Under the pieces are notes generated by a model. The model saw only the letters and a program-made list of their open reading frames with translations, searched no databases and was not told where the DNA came from. This document shows, piece after piece, positions 1-11,195 of a stretch of DNA of 64,000 bases. Both the position numbers and the translations under genes were made by a program. Origin of the DNA: Neopestalotiopsis rosae (taxonomy: Eukaryota; Ascomycota; Sordariomycetes; Amphisphaeriales; Sporocadaceae); NCBI GenBank assembly GCA_023078685.1, contig JALGAS010000001.1, positions 2,790,001 to 2,854,000 of the forward strand, written 5' to 3'. Within the stretch, counting starts at the first letter, position 1; each line of letters begins with the position of its first letter.

Positions 1-310
1 CCTTGTTGCCATTCGAAGAACAAGTAGCAGCAGCATCCGTTGAATGTGGAAAATAAAACATGCAAAAGCCCGCTATACGCCCATCGTCAACGTCATCGTC
101 ATGCGACGTCACGTGTGCCTTGGCGACGATCAAGCCGGGGTTGGCACGCATGTGTTGAGCATGCCTCTCGGCCATGATGGACATGTTGGCGGGGCTTGCT
201 TCGCTGGACACGAGCGTTTCAAGGCCAAAGGCACCAATGGCGGCAAACTGGATCCTGACCAGATCATCGAGGTCGGCCTCTGAGGCGGGTTGTATCGATA
301 TGTCTGCCAT
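1..310 (-). CDS. GNAT-family N-acetyltransferase, N-terminal part (cut by window edge)
   Basis: The minus strand is open from an ATG at 310-308 to the window edge, giving 103 residues and continuing beyond position 1. The reading starts with a short stretch ending in PASEADLDDLVRIQ, followed by AAIGAFG, ERHAQHMRANPGLIVAKA, and then a strand reading GRIAGFCMFYFP. This is the usual N-terminal layout of fungal GNAT acyltransferases: beta1, then an 'EADL' helix, then the HL.xM..dPg..ivKA linker, then a 'G.iaGFa.w..p' strand. The acetyl-CoA-binding Q/RxxGxG/A motif would lie in the missing part. The family transfers an acetyl group from acetyl-CoA to an amine, and the substrate cannot be told. The AG-CA-ACG-rich Ala/Thr/Ser stretch near the cut probably lies in the variable loop before the acetyl-CoA site. 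The gene was missed by an ORF search because it lacks a stop inside the window. Confidence 0.72.
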   Translation of the reverse strand, partial: MADISIQPASEADLDDLVRIQFAAIGAFGLETLVSSEASPANMSIMAERHAQHMRANPGLIVAKAHVTSHDDDVDDGRIAGFCMFYFPHSTDAAATCSSNGNK

Positions 311-2357
311 TATACCTTAATCCGGAAGGGAGAGATTGGAAAAAAGAGAGATGGAGATCTCCAAGGGTGCTGGCAAACGGTCGCAGATGTTCAGGGCAGC
401 AGTTCGTCTTCTTTACACGGTGATATCAGAGCAGTTGATAGAGTTTGTTTGAAGTTCATGCCTTGCGCCCCCAACGCTGGGTTCCTGTTTGTACCTGCAT
501 ACATGATCGACATTTCAAGCCCGTGTCAGATCCCCCAGCCGAGGGCTGTCACGTGAAAATTGACAGCAATTCAATGTTGGGAGTTGACAGGCGTCTGATA
601 CGTCGTGAGATGAGATGAGGCTCATTAGTCACTCGCATGCGACTTTCGCACGGTCGGCCAGTTTGCGGTTGCTCGATCTAGGGGGCAAAAGGCCGTATAT
701 CGTCCGCGATATAGTCGGAGTCAGCGAAAGCGAGAGCAGCGCGCATCTCATGTCACAATTCGGCTTGTGCGAGCTACGGGCGATAACACAACGTCTTATC
801 GATGATGCAGAAAAGCAATGGTTTGATGTCAATTGATCTTGATAGTGAGTGGCTAATGGGTCAATATAAAAAGAATGTGATTCATCAATGTCCTAATATC
901 ACTCTGGCCTTTCCGGTATTGTAATAATATGACGGCCGGATTAATTAAAGAAAGATAGATGAAGAACTAGTCATACCGGCCGGATGGCACCTGGGTGCGG
1001 GAGTCTTTAGAACGAGTAGTGCCAATGACTGGGGTCGCAGGGCTTAGCTGATAGCGCACAAGACCCCTGGTCTGGGCCTGTTTCGATGCCCCTTGGTGAT
1101 GGTACACGGAGCAGGCAAGGTCAAAGTGTGCACAGAGTAATATATGTGCGAGCCCTACATAGTATGTGTGCACTCAGCCGACACGTGCGTTGTAGGGCAA
1201 GTCATTGGATTGGGTCGCATGTACAAGCTATCAGCGGGAGAGAGGCGCTGTCATGGCTAACCGAGGCCTTCAAGTCGTGCAGTAGAGAGTCCAGGGCTGT
1301 CCTGGCTGTCAGTCATTTCAAGCCATTCTAGGAAAGCACATACATAACCGAGATGAGCTCTTGTGTGACAGCCGTCGTAGGAATGCGACTGTGCGACTGT
1401 GAAAGTACGGATGAGGGATGTCATCATGTCATTATTCTATCGTCCATGGTATATGTATGTAACCTCGAGTTAGAATGACTTTTCTGTGAGTCTTGGAGGT
1501 CGTCGGTCGCTTCGCAGGTTGATCGATTCTACGTGACACTGCACAAGCCACAACCAATATCAGTTGCCAGCACTGGACCAGCATTGGACCAACACTGGTA
1601 GTCGGAGTGGTATCAAAGTGGATTATACACCACCAACAGCAACAACAATAGATAAAAGCAAACCATCGGCCCTCCCTATGTTATGTATCTCTCAGGAGGG
1701 AAAATGCCAATAATGGCAGGGATCCTGATCAAACAATAGGACACGGTGCAAGGCATTCGGAATATTCCAATCGCACATGATTGCTAGTTTCAGCGACAAG
1801 TTTCCACTTGTCTCGCCATCTTGACCATCATCTCCACGATGAGTTTTACAGTGTTTTACGATTCACTCGGGCCAATTCCACGTGGGATTCCGTAGAGTTT
1901 ACATAGCACAGCTGAATCAGAACATAGTCTCACCTGAGGGAGTGGCCGAGGGAAAGGAAAAAGACGTGCGTGCCACGATTCCAAGGCCCTGGGCCCTGGC
2001 ACTCATCTAAAATACTCCGTGCTAGCATCGGACCCCACCAAAAGGTGCGCGATGGGCTTGATGGGTCACCCCCGGTGGCCCCCCAGTGGCCCCCCGGTTT
2101 TCCGATTTAGATGTGACATGCCCAGCGCATTTCCACCGTAAGCCCAGGGAACAACAGCCTAGAAAGGTCTATTTGTTTCTTTTTCTTGAAAATTTCGAGT
2201 TGGCGATGACTCGTGAAGGCCAAAATGGGAGACGTAGACAGAGAAACAAGCTCGACCGGTTTGGTTCAGGTCGTACGATGGTCTGCTAGTTTTCCTAGGC
2301 ACTTTACTACAACTCCCGACTGCCGAGTGAGCGTTGAACCCCCCATCGCGAGAAGTG

Positions 2358-2774
2358 ACCTAACCTAACCTATACACACACTACGACTCAACTGCCCGTC
2401 TACTCGTTTAACGATAATCTTTCCAACTTGCGTGAGGAGGCAACACATTTATTGATCTCGTGATACTTGCCCATCTCTTGGTCCGCCAGTCAGACGCCAC
2501 CGGCCGCCGTTCGAAAACGCCCCTCGGAACCAAGTGCCCAGGGCCGAGTTCGTGCAAGGGCCATACGAGGTCCGGCCCTTGGCCTGCTTGGGTGTCGTGC
2601 GTTGCCTCCCCATTGGCCTCGAGCCCCTGTACAGCCCGGAGACCCGTTTCGATTCTCGCTTCCTAGACGCGGAATCCAATTTTCGTTGACGCGACCCCCG
2701 TTCTTCTGCGTCCAGGTTGCCGGGTGCAAATTCCCCGCGGTCCCCTGTTTGCTCAAAAGTGTGCTAGGTTAGGT
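2358..2774. repeat. 417-bp segment bounded by inverted ACCTAACCTA ends
   Basis: ACCTAACCTA at 2358-2367 recurs as its reverse complement TAGGTTAGGT at 2765-2774. The segment between them is GC-rich and has no recognisable gene. The ends could be short terminal inverted repeats of a MITE-like element, or simply two chance copies of a motif common in fungal intergenic DNA. No clear target-site duplication is visible, so the call is weak. Confidence 0.2.
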
Positions 2775-2844
2775 ACGTGTGGTGTGGGCTCACGACATCC
2801 ACTGTCGGTGACAAAGTGAGTGATGTGAGGGATGTGGTGGACAT

Positions 2845-2870
2845 TGTCGACATGGTCCACCATGTCGACA
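2845..2870. repeat. perfect hairpin-forming inverted repeat
   Basis: GTCGACATGG at 2846-2855 and CCATGTCGAC at 2860-2869 are perfect reverse complements around a TCCA loop, and one further T-A pair extends the stem. It lies in intergenic DNA. No T-run follows directly, so it is not a classic terminator. Function is unknown. Confidence 0.6.
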
Positions 2871-4103
2871 TTTTTCTGGTCACACATCTCACAAAGAATT
2901 CCTCTTCCGGAATTGAGAGTCCGGTCTTTTGCTTCTCCACGATGGTGCTTTTTTTCTGTCTTTGGTTTTCCTGCTCCCACAACCCGGCCTCGACCGTGTC
3001 CGATGACCAGCAGACAGAATGATCGACCACATGGCATCAATCCCGATTTGTATAGGTTCCCGCGGTCTCGTTTCAGTAAAGTCCCGAGAGTCCTGGAAAG
3101 AAACTGACTGCGCCCACTGCGTGAGACCCTCGACGTTCCAAGATTACTACAACCTTCTTTTTTCATTCTTTACAACAAAGCCACTGCTGCTAGACTTGCA
3201 GACTATATTCGTTTCCGGCAACGTGGCTCGCGGAAGATCGCGCGAGTATATTCTGCTTCTCTGAGCCGCCGGCACTTGCTCGATATACAGAGAAGCAAGT
3301 TCGTGTTGAACGGCCCAGCATGTACGGAGTACTTGTGGTACCATACAAATGTGCCTGGAAATTGTCCATTCCCACTTGCCCGGGTGCCATTCCGTAGCCT
3401 ACATGTGCAGGAACACGAAGCGATAACGGCTACTGTACTGTAACTGGATTGTACCGCACAGACGAAAGTGTCCTTGTGTCTGCCTTGTGTCTGCGCCTAC
3501 CCTTATTCCCGTCCGTCGAGATCTTGCCGAATGCTTCATCCGCTATACAGAACTCCAATCCGGATGTCAAAGTGACTAGTCACCAGCGTCATCGTCAACA
3601 TATCTGAAGTTCATTGAACCCTCATCCCCGCACGGGTCCACGCGGCTTGCCACATCCAGCCGAGCATCGTCTTCTTTTTGACAGCAGTCGAAAGAATATA
3701 GAAGATCCATCAACTATCCACCATGGAAATCCCGGGTCCTCCGCGTGTCGTATACCTCCATTGGCCAATTGCTCTTTGTACTCTGTTTGGTGGAGAAAGT
3801 TTCATACCCTTGGCAGCGTTGTGATCCCCCTCCATCAGCCTGGACAGGGGGGTCTAGTCACAACATCAGATGTACTCAAGTCTCCAATCTTGGCACCAAA
3901 GATGACGACTCCCAGCAAGCATATTAGACTCGCAGGGATGTGGCATCTGGTTGACTTATTCAATCTCGCTTCTGCGCTCTCTTGATGTCAAGCAGCATTT
4001 GTTCATCTTTTCAATCTTCTTCTCTTTGCTCAAACGTCCCCATTTCGATCCCCGTGTGTTTGTTCGCTCGAGGAGAGATATTCGGCCCACCAGAAATGTG
4101 AAC

Positions 4104-5694
4104 ATGAATTCGATTATTCGCAGGGACGACGACGACGACGATACCGTCGTCGCTTTTGTCAACCCCTGGGTTGAGCTCAATGCCGGGTTATGGAGTCTTT
4201 TCGCTGGTGCTACCATTTTCCTAGCACTGCGAATCTGGTGTAAACTCACCCGCCGGCACGGACTGTGGTATGATGACTATATACTACTAGTCACTTGGGT
4301 ATGTACCGACTTGCTCAACATCTCTCTCCTAATGCCCTCTGACAATGAGGCAAACACTTAAGACACAAAACTAACTTTGTATTCTAGTCTGTGCTGTTGG
4401 CAAATAATACCCTCATTATTTACGAGTTTGCGACTGGCTACATCCTGGAAAACTCTGCACAAAAATGGGACGATCGCATGCATATTCTTATCAACATTTC
4501 ATCGTGCGGCACCCTCATCGGCCAAGCACTGAGTAAGACTGCCTTTGCCGTCACACTATTGAGATTATGCAATCGCTGGCAGCAATGGATCCTATGGTTC
4601 TGCATCGCCACCATGAATTCGTGGATGATTGTCAAGGTGGTTCTTCAATGGGCAAAGGTTTGCGGAAAGGACAGTTACGATGTTTGGTATCGCCTCGATA
4701 TATGTCTCGATTCAAAGTTCCGTGATGATTTCAAGGAGGGTGGAAATGGTATGTATCCATTTCGTGTCGTTCGATTGCCAAGACTTTTGCAGCTAACATG
4801 TCTCAGTCTATAACATTATCATGGACTTCATCTTTGCCACATTCCCTTGGTTTATCACTCGATCACTAGAGATGCGCAGGTTGGAGAAAGTTGGGCTCTG
4901 TGTCACACTGAGCTTGGGCATGGTGTAAGTTTGCCGATCTCGGAATGCGCTCTTTTTTTTAAAAAAAAAAAAAAAACCTGAACGTCGCTCACATGCCAAA
5001 CAGAGTCGCCATCGTCGCAGCCGTGCGTGTCAGTTGGAAGGATGAGGGTAATTCGCGCGACCCATATTATATTTGTAAGAGATTCAAGACCGAGATCCAT
5101 TTTGCCAGTGCATCTTAGCTAACGCCGTGTTCAGGGCGCAACGGACTATCCCAGGTCTGGTACTCATCCGAAATCACCGGCACCATCATGGTCCAGTGTA
5201 TACCCATCCTCCGAACGATGCTCAAGGAGATCCACACATCGTTCAACTCCAAGAAGTTGACCTCGTTGACCGACCGACAAAGTACCATGGCCGCGAGCAG
5301 CAAGCGCAACTCGAAGCGCAACTCGAATCGCTCCTCGGGCGGCATCAAGATGGAGCTGGTGCGCAAGGGATCTGATCGCATTGTCCTCAAGGAGATACCC
5401 GAGGAACCTCAAGGCATTTGGGTGCCACCCCCGTCGTGGAAGCGGATCAATACGGTCGAGTCGCTCTCTTCGCTCGACGAGGAGCACGCCTTGCCACTCT
5501 CGCCGCGCTCGCAGTGGCTGGCGCAGGGCAGCAGCAGGAGAGGCTCGGAAAACTATGCACCCCGGGCAGGACAGAGCCTCGACTCGGATGCCGACGGTGG
5601 CCCGCACTCATTTACGGGAGTGGCCTTTGACCAAGAAGAGCACGGCCTTTCACCACCACCACAAAGGAAATCGGATCCGTGGCCATTAAAGTGA
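4104..5694 (+). CDS. fungal rhodopsin-domain seven-transmembrane protein (PTH11-like integral membrane protein)
   Basis: Five exons (4104-4298, 4388-4748, 4807-4924, 5004-5074, 5135-5694) join in phase to 434 residues. 4104 is the first in-frame ATG. Seven hydrophobic segments are visible: NAGLWSLFAGATIFLALRIW, a DDYILLVTW helix, one around 130 after the first loop, WILWFCIATMNSW, the IIMDFIFATFPWF helix, GLCVTLSLGMVVAIVAAV and the GLSQVWYSSEITGTIMVQ helix. The paired Asp in WYDDY after helix 1, the W..SEI.. in the last helix and the C-terminal tail rich in Ser/Arg are hallmarks of the fungal 'rhodopsin domain' membrane family, to which Pth11-like proteins are related. A run of Asp (DDDDDD) from a GAC microsatellite precedes helix 1. 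The cytosolic tail of about 160 residues is basic and Ser-rich. The family lies in the plasma or vacuolar membrane; ligand and signalling partner are unknown. There is no CFEM domain, so this is not a canonical PTH11 receptor. Confidence 0.88.
4953..4976. repeat. T8A16 homopolymer junction inside an intron
   Basis: Eight T followed by sixteen A lie within the third intron of the seven-helix gene (4925-5003). The tract sits about 27 bases upstream of the acceptor. It is prone to length slippage. Confidence 0.9.
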
Positions 5695-6553
5695 TGAATT
5701 TGGCCCCAGACCTGACTCTCCTCTTCATGAAAGATACCATGGAAACTGAGGGAGACAGAAAGAGATGGATACAGCTACGACCCTAACGTTACGCACATTT
5801 TCATCTTTCACGCTGTCTATATTATGACTTTCCTGTGCATATGTTGACAAATGTCGAAACTCCTTACACTAGCGAATCATGCCTTGTTATTCTTGCGGCT
5901 GGGGAAACTTTAGAGGGACTAGGAGTTGGGGATCCTTTGTATATGGATGGGATTCAATAGCGGGATTGCGCATCTAAAAAGAGTGACCACAGTACAATAT
6001 TAAGAGTTTACGAATGAAACCAAGACTATTCAATGAGCTTTGCATGCATGTCATGGCATTACTGTCTTCGTCCATAACTCGCAATCCCTCTGGCTAGTGA
6101 TAGCAGATTCACCAGTGTATTCATCAAGTGAACCTGGCCAAGAGTCTCGGTTGCAACATCGCAGTCCTGCCTTTTCTGACCACTGTCACTGTTTTTGAGT
6201 CCCTCGATGAACGCTTCGATGTACTACACCAAGCAGTGAAATCTCTCTCAGCTTGTCCCTCGATTTAGACTTGGCAGTAATACCGACGAGTTGACACCTG
6301 AATGTTGTAGAATGGAACGGAATCATACGAATGTCTACAGATTGTGCGCACTCCAAACTTTACTTTCCACTTGCATGAGATGGAACTGATTTGAGCAGGT
6401 AAAAGCGAACTTTTGAACTTGAAGATTTAAGAGGTAACAACCCGCGTGTCTATAAATATATACATATATACCTATTTTCTTATAGGATAAATAAAAAAAG
6501 AAAAAGAAAATATAGTTTTCTACTCTACACGAACCGTGTCAAACCTCCTCTTT
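5695..6553. other. convergent intergenic region
   Basis: This is the 3' flank shared by the seven-helix gene (plus) and the GH72 gene (minus). No coding signal is seen. The end nearest GH72 is AT-rich (TATAAATATATACATATATACC around 6450-6475, interrupted), consistent with 3' processing sequence for the minus-strand gene. Confidence 0.6.
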
Positions 6554-8029
6554 TTACAGAAGCATGACACCAGCAACGACACCGGACAAGACGGCAGCCA
6601 TCATGGCGACGACACCGGCGTCGCCGCCGCCGACGAAGCGGCCGGCAGCGGCGCTGTCGGAGGAGCTGGCGGCGCCGGCGGTCGAGGTGGCGTAGGTGCA
6701 CGTCTCGTCCGAGGCGGTGTAGGTGGCGATGAGTCCCGGGTAGTTGACGTCGGCGCAGCCCAGAGAAACAAGAGCCAGGCCCGTGACCTCGGCGCCCGTG
6801 TAGTTGTAGACGGTGGCGGGCATGGTCGTGGCGGTGACGCTGACGAGGCTGCCGACGGACACGGTGGCCGAGGAGCCCAGGCCGCTCGTCACCAGGTCGT
6901 CGCCGCCCGAGGGGCGGTCGGGCAGGTCCCAGTTGGCGAGGAAGGAGGACTCGGAGATGAGGGAGGCGGCGCACGACGTGGCGGCGGCGCTCTCGGCCGT
7001 CGAGTTGAGCTCGGTGCGCGCCGAGACGTCGATGCTGGCCAGCTGCTGCTGGAGGTAGTTGTAGTCCTGGAGCAGGGTGATCTCGGTGGACGAGTTGATG
7101 GCAATGACTCCGTACCCGGAGGTCTCCTCGGAGTACTCGTAGACGAGGCCGCCGCTGAGCTCGGCCATGTCGTCGCCGTAGAGGACGGGCACGTTGGTAA
7201 AGGTGCGGGGGCGGACGTTGTTGCAGCCGTACTCGGAGAAGAAGACGGGGATGTCGGTGCCGGCAAAGTCGGTGACGAGGGTGTCGTATCCGGACTCGGT
7301 GTAGCTGCTGTCGCCGCACCACTCGTAGTCGTTGAGGCCGAAGAAGTCCATCTTGGAGTAGGTCGAGTTGTCGAGCTCGCAGCCGAGGTAGGCCCAGGTG
7401 TCGGTCAGCATGTCGGCGACATCTGCGGCGGAGTAGCCGACGCCGATGCTGCGGGGGGCGTGCAGGGCAATGTACTCCTTGAGATCACGGACAATGGCGC
7501 GAATGTACATGGGAACCGACTCATCGCTGTCCTCGTTGATGATCTCGTTTCCGGCAAAGAAACCCAGAAGGTTGGGGTAGTTCCAGAAGGCCTCGACAAT
7601 GCTGAAGATGTGCTCCATGTAGTCGAGGGTGTAGGTGCTGGAGGGGTCAGAGCGGTCAATGTACTGGCCGTACAGACCGCTGTTGACGTCGAGCAGCATG
7701 TAGATACCGGCGGCGTTGAAGATGGAGGCACACTGGTCGTGGTCCAGATCCGCGTCCAAGTTGTAGACACGGACCGTGTTGACACCGAGCTGCTGCATCA
7801 TGATGGCATCGCGCAGACAGCTGTCGGGGTCACTCAGGGGGTCGGCAGTGGAACTGAAGCCAGACGAGCCACCGGGCTGGTATGTGATACCAATGAGGTC
7901 GAACCGCTTGGAAGTGGCATCAACGACAAAGTTGGAGCCATTGATGGAGAGGTACTCAACGGCGGATGCGACGCCCGAGAGCAGTGATGTGGTGAGCAGG
8001 GCAGCGCCCTTTACAGAAAGGCGAGCCAT
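6554..8029 (-). CDS. GPI-anchored GH72 1,3-beta-glucanosyltransferase (Gel/Gas family, no X8 domain)
   Basis: Single-exon gene of 491 residues. Residues 1-23 form a signal peptide (basic start, hydrophobic core, ASA site). The GH72 barrel follows: GITYQPGG near 47-54, LGVNTVRVYN at 81-90, the general acid in FFAGNEIIN (Glu162) and the nucleophile in FFSEYGCN (Glu266). After the barrel comes a Cys-poor linker with no CBM43/X8 cysteine box, so it is the GH72-minus subfamily. The C-terminus ends in a Ser/Ala/Gly stretch and a hydrophobic tail (VVAMMAAVLSGVVAGVMLL), a GPI-attachment signal. The enzyme cleaves an internal beta-1,3-glucan bond and transfers the new end to another chain, lengthening cell-wall glucan outside the plasma membrane. 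The GC-rich coding strand produces a long antisense ORF that is an artefact. The family call is secure; which Gel paralogue it is cannot be told. Confidence 0.96.
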   Translation of the reverse strand: MARLSVKGAALLTTSLLSGVASAVEYLSINGSNFVVDATSKRFDLIGITYQPGGSSGFSSTADPLSDPDSCLRDAIMMQQLGVNTVRVYNLDADLDHDQCASIFNAAGIYMLLDVNSGLYGQYIDRSDPSSTYTLDYMEHIFSIVEAFWNYPNLLGFFAGNEIINEDSDESVPMYIRAIVRDLKEYIALHAPRSIGVGYSAADVADMLTDTWAYLGCELDNSTYSKMDFFGLNDYEWCGDSSYTESGYDTLVTDFAGTDIPVFFSEYGCNNVRPRTFTNVPVLYGDDMAELSGGLVYEYSEETSGYGVIAINSSTEITLLQDYNYLQQQLASIDVSARTELNSTAESAAATSCAASLISESSFLANWDLPDRPSGGDDLVTSGLGSSATVSVGSLVSVTATTMPATVYNYTGAEVTGLALVSLGCADVNYPGLIATYTASDETCTYATSTAGAASSSDSAAAGRFVGGGDAGVVAMMAAVLSGVVAGVMLL

Positions 8030-10045
8030 TCTGTTTTTGTGTTATATATATATAATCCTAGACGGTTGGCTCGTGTCGTGATGCCCAGAGTCTTGGAGTC
8101 TTGGAAATTGCCTAAAGTGGTATGCGGGATCCCAATGGCAGGTCTTGGCAAAGAGGGTCGATTGCCCGATGCGGGTTGTAAGCGAGTGTATAGGCCGGAA
8201 ATATAGTTCAAAAGTTTCAAAAACGGGCTTGCAGATGTTTCCTTTTTATCAAAAAATCAAACGTCTTAAACGAGCGACGGAAGAAGATTTGAAGAGTAAA
8301 AAGAAGGAAAGAATAAAAAAAAGGTTGGGAAAGACTAAGTAGAAACAAGGACGACGTCAACACAGTGAAGTATTAGAAGGGCTGGACAAGACAGAGGAGA
8401 ACCTGAAAGGGGAGAGAGAGAAAGTAGACGTCTTCTTGGCTCCATATTGAGGGCAACAAGGCCAATGACGGGCCTGAAGAGCGTACGCAACCACTGATGC
8501 AAACCCACTTTACCATAGTCGTACCTTGATTCGAGATTTGTGATGGCCGTGATGTGGGGCAGGCTGACGAAGGCATTATCCCTCTCTGGGTATAAGAGAT
8601 GGAGATGGTTGGTGGGTTCTGGGGCTATGCTATTCGCGTCCTTTGTTATGCGCGCGTCCCATCTTTTTTTTTGCCCTCGTAGCAAGCAAAAAAGAACAAT
8701 GGCCACCATTCCGTAGAGCCGTTCTGGCACCCGAAGATTATTATTACTACAGAGAAAGCCTCAATTATCGAGATTGCTGAAAGGGGGGGCTTGCCCGCCC
8801 TCCCTAGACTTGAAAAGAAATTGACGCGATGGCCTGGCCCCAGCACCTCTTCTCAACTTGAACCGCCGTCCAACCAGCTAGTTCCCTGTGGCTCGCAGTC
8901 ACACCACGAGAATTCAGGACTAGGAAAGCTCGTGCTTGTCATTTGCTCAGGCTGGCGAGCCGCTGGGTCTACCTGTTTCAAGTCTGACATTGCCAACCTC
9001 ACCGTTCGCATGGGGCTACCGGAAACCCTCGATGATCATCGCAATAGGGCGGAGCCAGCGTCCGGCCCTGAAGTATCGATCGGCGCGGCCTTCAAATAGC
9101 CTGCCAACTCGGAAGATAAAAAATGCCAAGCCGGGAGCGTGGATCTTCTGCAACTCGGCAGTTTTAATATGATCTGGAAATGAAAATAGATCTCATGGCC
9201 CCAAACTTTGGAAACCACTGCCACACATGATTATCTAGACTCGAGTATCAGCGTTCCAACTCTGCAGACTCGACACACTCCCTGATGTCATCCCTTGTCG
9301 TATGATCGTAAGGGGTAATAAAACCCTTGTCCCATACGAAAACATTCATAACCCTACAAATTCTGAGAGTCGCTGCTCGTGTCAGAAATGTCTATTGAAA
9401 GATGGCCCTCTATGGCTGTGGACTAAGCTTTCCGTTTAACCCTTTGTAGAATGAGCACCTGGCTTGAGAAATCATCAACACGAGGAGCATTGCCCCAGAA
9501 CTCAATCCGGGGACATAACATTCAAGAACTCAGCCGCTCGGGGACTTAGCAATGACAAGACTTCAACCGAAAAGAATTGTTTTTCTCCTTTGATACCTAT
9601 ATTTCAGAAGGCATTATTTCATAGGCGAATGAATGAGTCTCCACATGCAGAAGCTCGACCGTGAGGTGTCGTCTCAGATTGAATATGGCCATTCCAAGCA
9701 CATCTCTCCAGCAAGGGGTACAAATCCGGCAGCTGAGTTTGCATATTGACATCATCCCTGCACAATACGCAAATGTGTACCGGCAGATAGACAAGAGTTC
9801 TGACCAATTCATCTGTATCCATTGTAAGTTGTGAATACGGTGGCTGCATAAACAATGCAATGCATGCCCACACGCTTTTATATTTGGCCGCTTCCCGGCT
9901 CCTTTTTCATCGTGCCCATTGATCCCGTGATTTGGGGTTGAATAATACAATACAGGAGAATACATATTTATGTACACAAGTCCCCTCTAGATTACAAGTG
10001 ACCGTTTCTCGTCATAGTCATTGCAGATGCGTCTTTTGACAAGAA
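8030..10045. other. intergenic stretch, 2 kb
   Basis: This is the promoter side of the GH72 gene and the 3' side of mL46. A TATATATATATAA tract at 8044-8056 lies just upstream of the GH72 ATG and may be leader rather than a TATA box. AG-rich sequence fills 8270-8340. No ORF here has recognisable sequence. Confidence 0.55.
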
Positions 10046-11195
10046 CTACCTGTCGGCCATCATGTTCTTGATGGCACGGAAGTAGGCTGCAGGGAACTTC
10101 TCCTTCAGCTCGTCCTTGGTCAGCCAGTTGAAGTCCTTGTATCCAAGCGGGTTGCCCGTCAGGTCGGCTTGACCAGCCATGATTCTTCCCTTGAGGAAAA
10201 AGGTCTTTTCACCTCTCGCCTTGATCGTTGTGTCTTCGTTGAATTCGGGCTGCTTGACGTAGTGAGCCACGGGTACGCGGCCGACGAGCCAAGTGTTCAT
10301 GTTGACACCAGCAGCCTGATCCATTACTCTCTGTGCAGCCTAATGACAATAAATTAGCATGACTGTAGCGACTCATATTCAATCCTCCCAGTATTTCTTA
10401 CCTGGTGCAAGTTCTCGTCCGTAGGCACATCGTCCGTGGGGAACGACCAGTTTCCATTGCCAGATTGCACAACCAAGTATAGTGTCTGGTCGAGCTTTCG
10501 GTCTAACCTCCGCACATCATTGGTCTTGTCTGCCTCTGTAATTCTGTCCATTGGCTTCTCCACGGGCACAATCTCATCGGGCTTTGCCTCCTCGCCATCG
10601 TCCGTGAAACGGCTCTCGGCGTCCTTGACCAGAATCTCGCGGATGCGGCCCTCGTCGCTCAGAGTACTGCCGACTAGCAATTCATCGTTCCAGGCGTTTC
10701 GGCCCTTGGCAAAGTATCGTCCCAGCTCCTTTGCGGCAATGCCTCCTCGCTCATTGACCTTGATATTCCAGTCCAGATCCGGCACTGTGTTCTCCTTGAA
10801 GAAGAGAGTATGTCTGAATTCGGTCGTCAATCGCTCATTGAGACGTTTCTGGTAGAAAAAGAAGGCGTTTTCGAATGGCGTCAGGTTGCGTGTGAGCAAC
10901 GGTGCGCGGGACAAGATGATGCCGGACTTGATGCGGTACTCTGCTTTCCGCGAGGCAGTGAACGGCGGGTGAGGTATCGTCTCTTGAGGCTTCAAGTGGT
11001 GTGCCTCGGCCAATTGCGCAGCACCGGCTGCTGACGAGTATGGGCGGAGGGTTTGGCTCGTTCTGCAGCTCGCGCATACATTTGCTTTCCCTGTAGTTTG
11101 GGTTAGAATGGAGCACAGATATCTAGAGCTATCGAGCAACACCTACTCCTCAGTAGCGCAGCAGCCGCCCTGCTGCCTCTACTTGATGCAACCAT
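10046..11195 (-). CDS. MRPL17: mitochondrial large-subunit ribosomal protein mL46
   Basis: Three exons on the minus strand (11195-11147, 11090-10402, 10339-10046) join to 343 residues. The first exon was not obvious: an ATG at 11195 opens a 16-codon presequence (MVASSRGSRAAAALLR) that splices through GTAGGT...CTACAG in phase into the main exon, replacing an unlikely non-ATG start. The protein has an Arg/Ala/Ser-rich mitochondrial targeting start, a CASC pair, then the mL46 core (ILSRAPLLTRNLTPFE, YQKRLNERLTTEFR) and the C-terminal Nudix-like half (QSGNGNWSFPTD; FFLKGRIMAG; NPLGYKDFNWLTKDEL). Members sit in the 54S mitoribosome and have lost Nudix hydrolase activity. Saccharomyces calls the orthologue MRPL17. 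It shares its upstream region with the GPHR gene. Confidence 0.93.

Larger units (their letters stand above)
311..4103. other. intergenic stretch, 3.8 kb
   Basis: I see no gene with family-like sequence here. ORFs up to 137 codons exist on both strands but overlap each other and have no recognisable motif. The stretch serves as the upstream region of two genes facing away from each other, the GNAT gene (minus) and the seven-helix protein (plus). It contains CCTAACC runs at 2358-2372 and 2765-2774 in opposite orientation, and a strong hairpin at 2845-2870. The last 200 bp before 4104 are CT-rich, as expected for a fungal leader. Confidence 0.6.

Noticed and set aside
2358..2372. CCTAACC repeats read as telomeric sequence
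   Set aside because: The units are CCTAAC, not CCCTAA, only three copies, and the region is flanked by ordinary genes.
3723..3824. 33-codon upstream ORF before the seven-helix gene with strong ATG context
   Set aside because: The transcript start is unknown and the frame has no coding feature. It may lie outside the mRNA.
5164..5607. 147-codon minus-strand frame over the last exon of the seven-helix gene
   Set aside because: Antisense shadow; sense exon is in phase with four upstream exons.
6525..7322. 265-codon Arg/His/Leu-rich frame on the minus strand inside the GH72 gene
   Set aside because: Out-of-frame shadow of the same GC-rich coding sequence; composition is unlike a protein.
6536..7987. 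483-codon open frame on the plus strand, opposite the GH72 gene
   Set aside because: It lies exactly antisense to a gene with full family evidence. It has Gly/Val/Ala-biased composition that comes from reading GC-rich codons backwards, and no motif.
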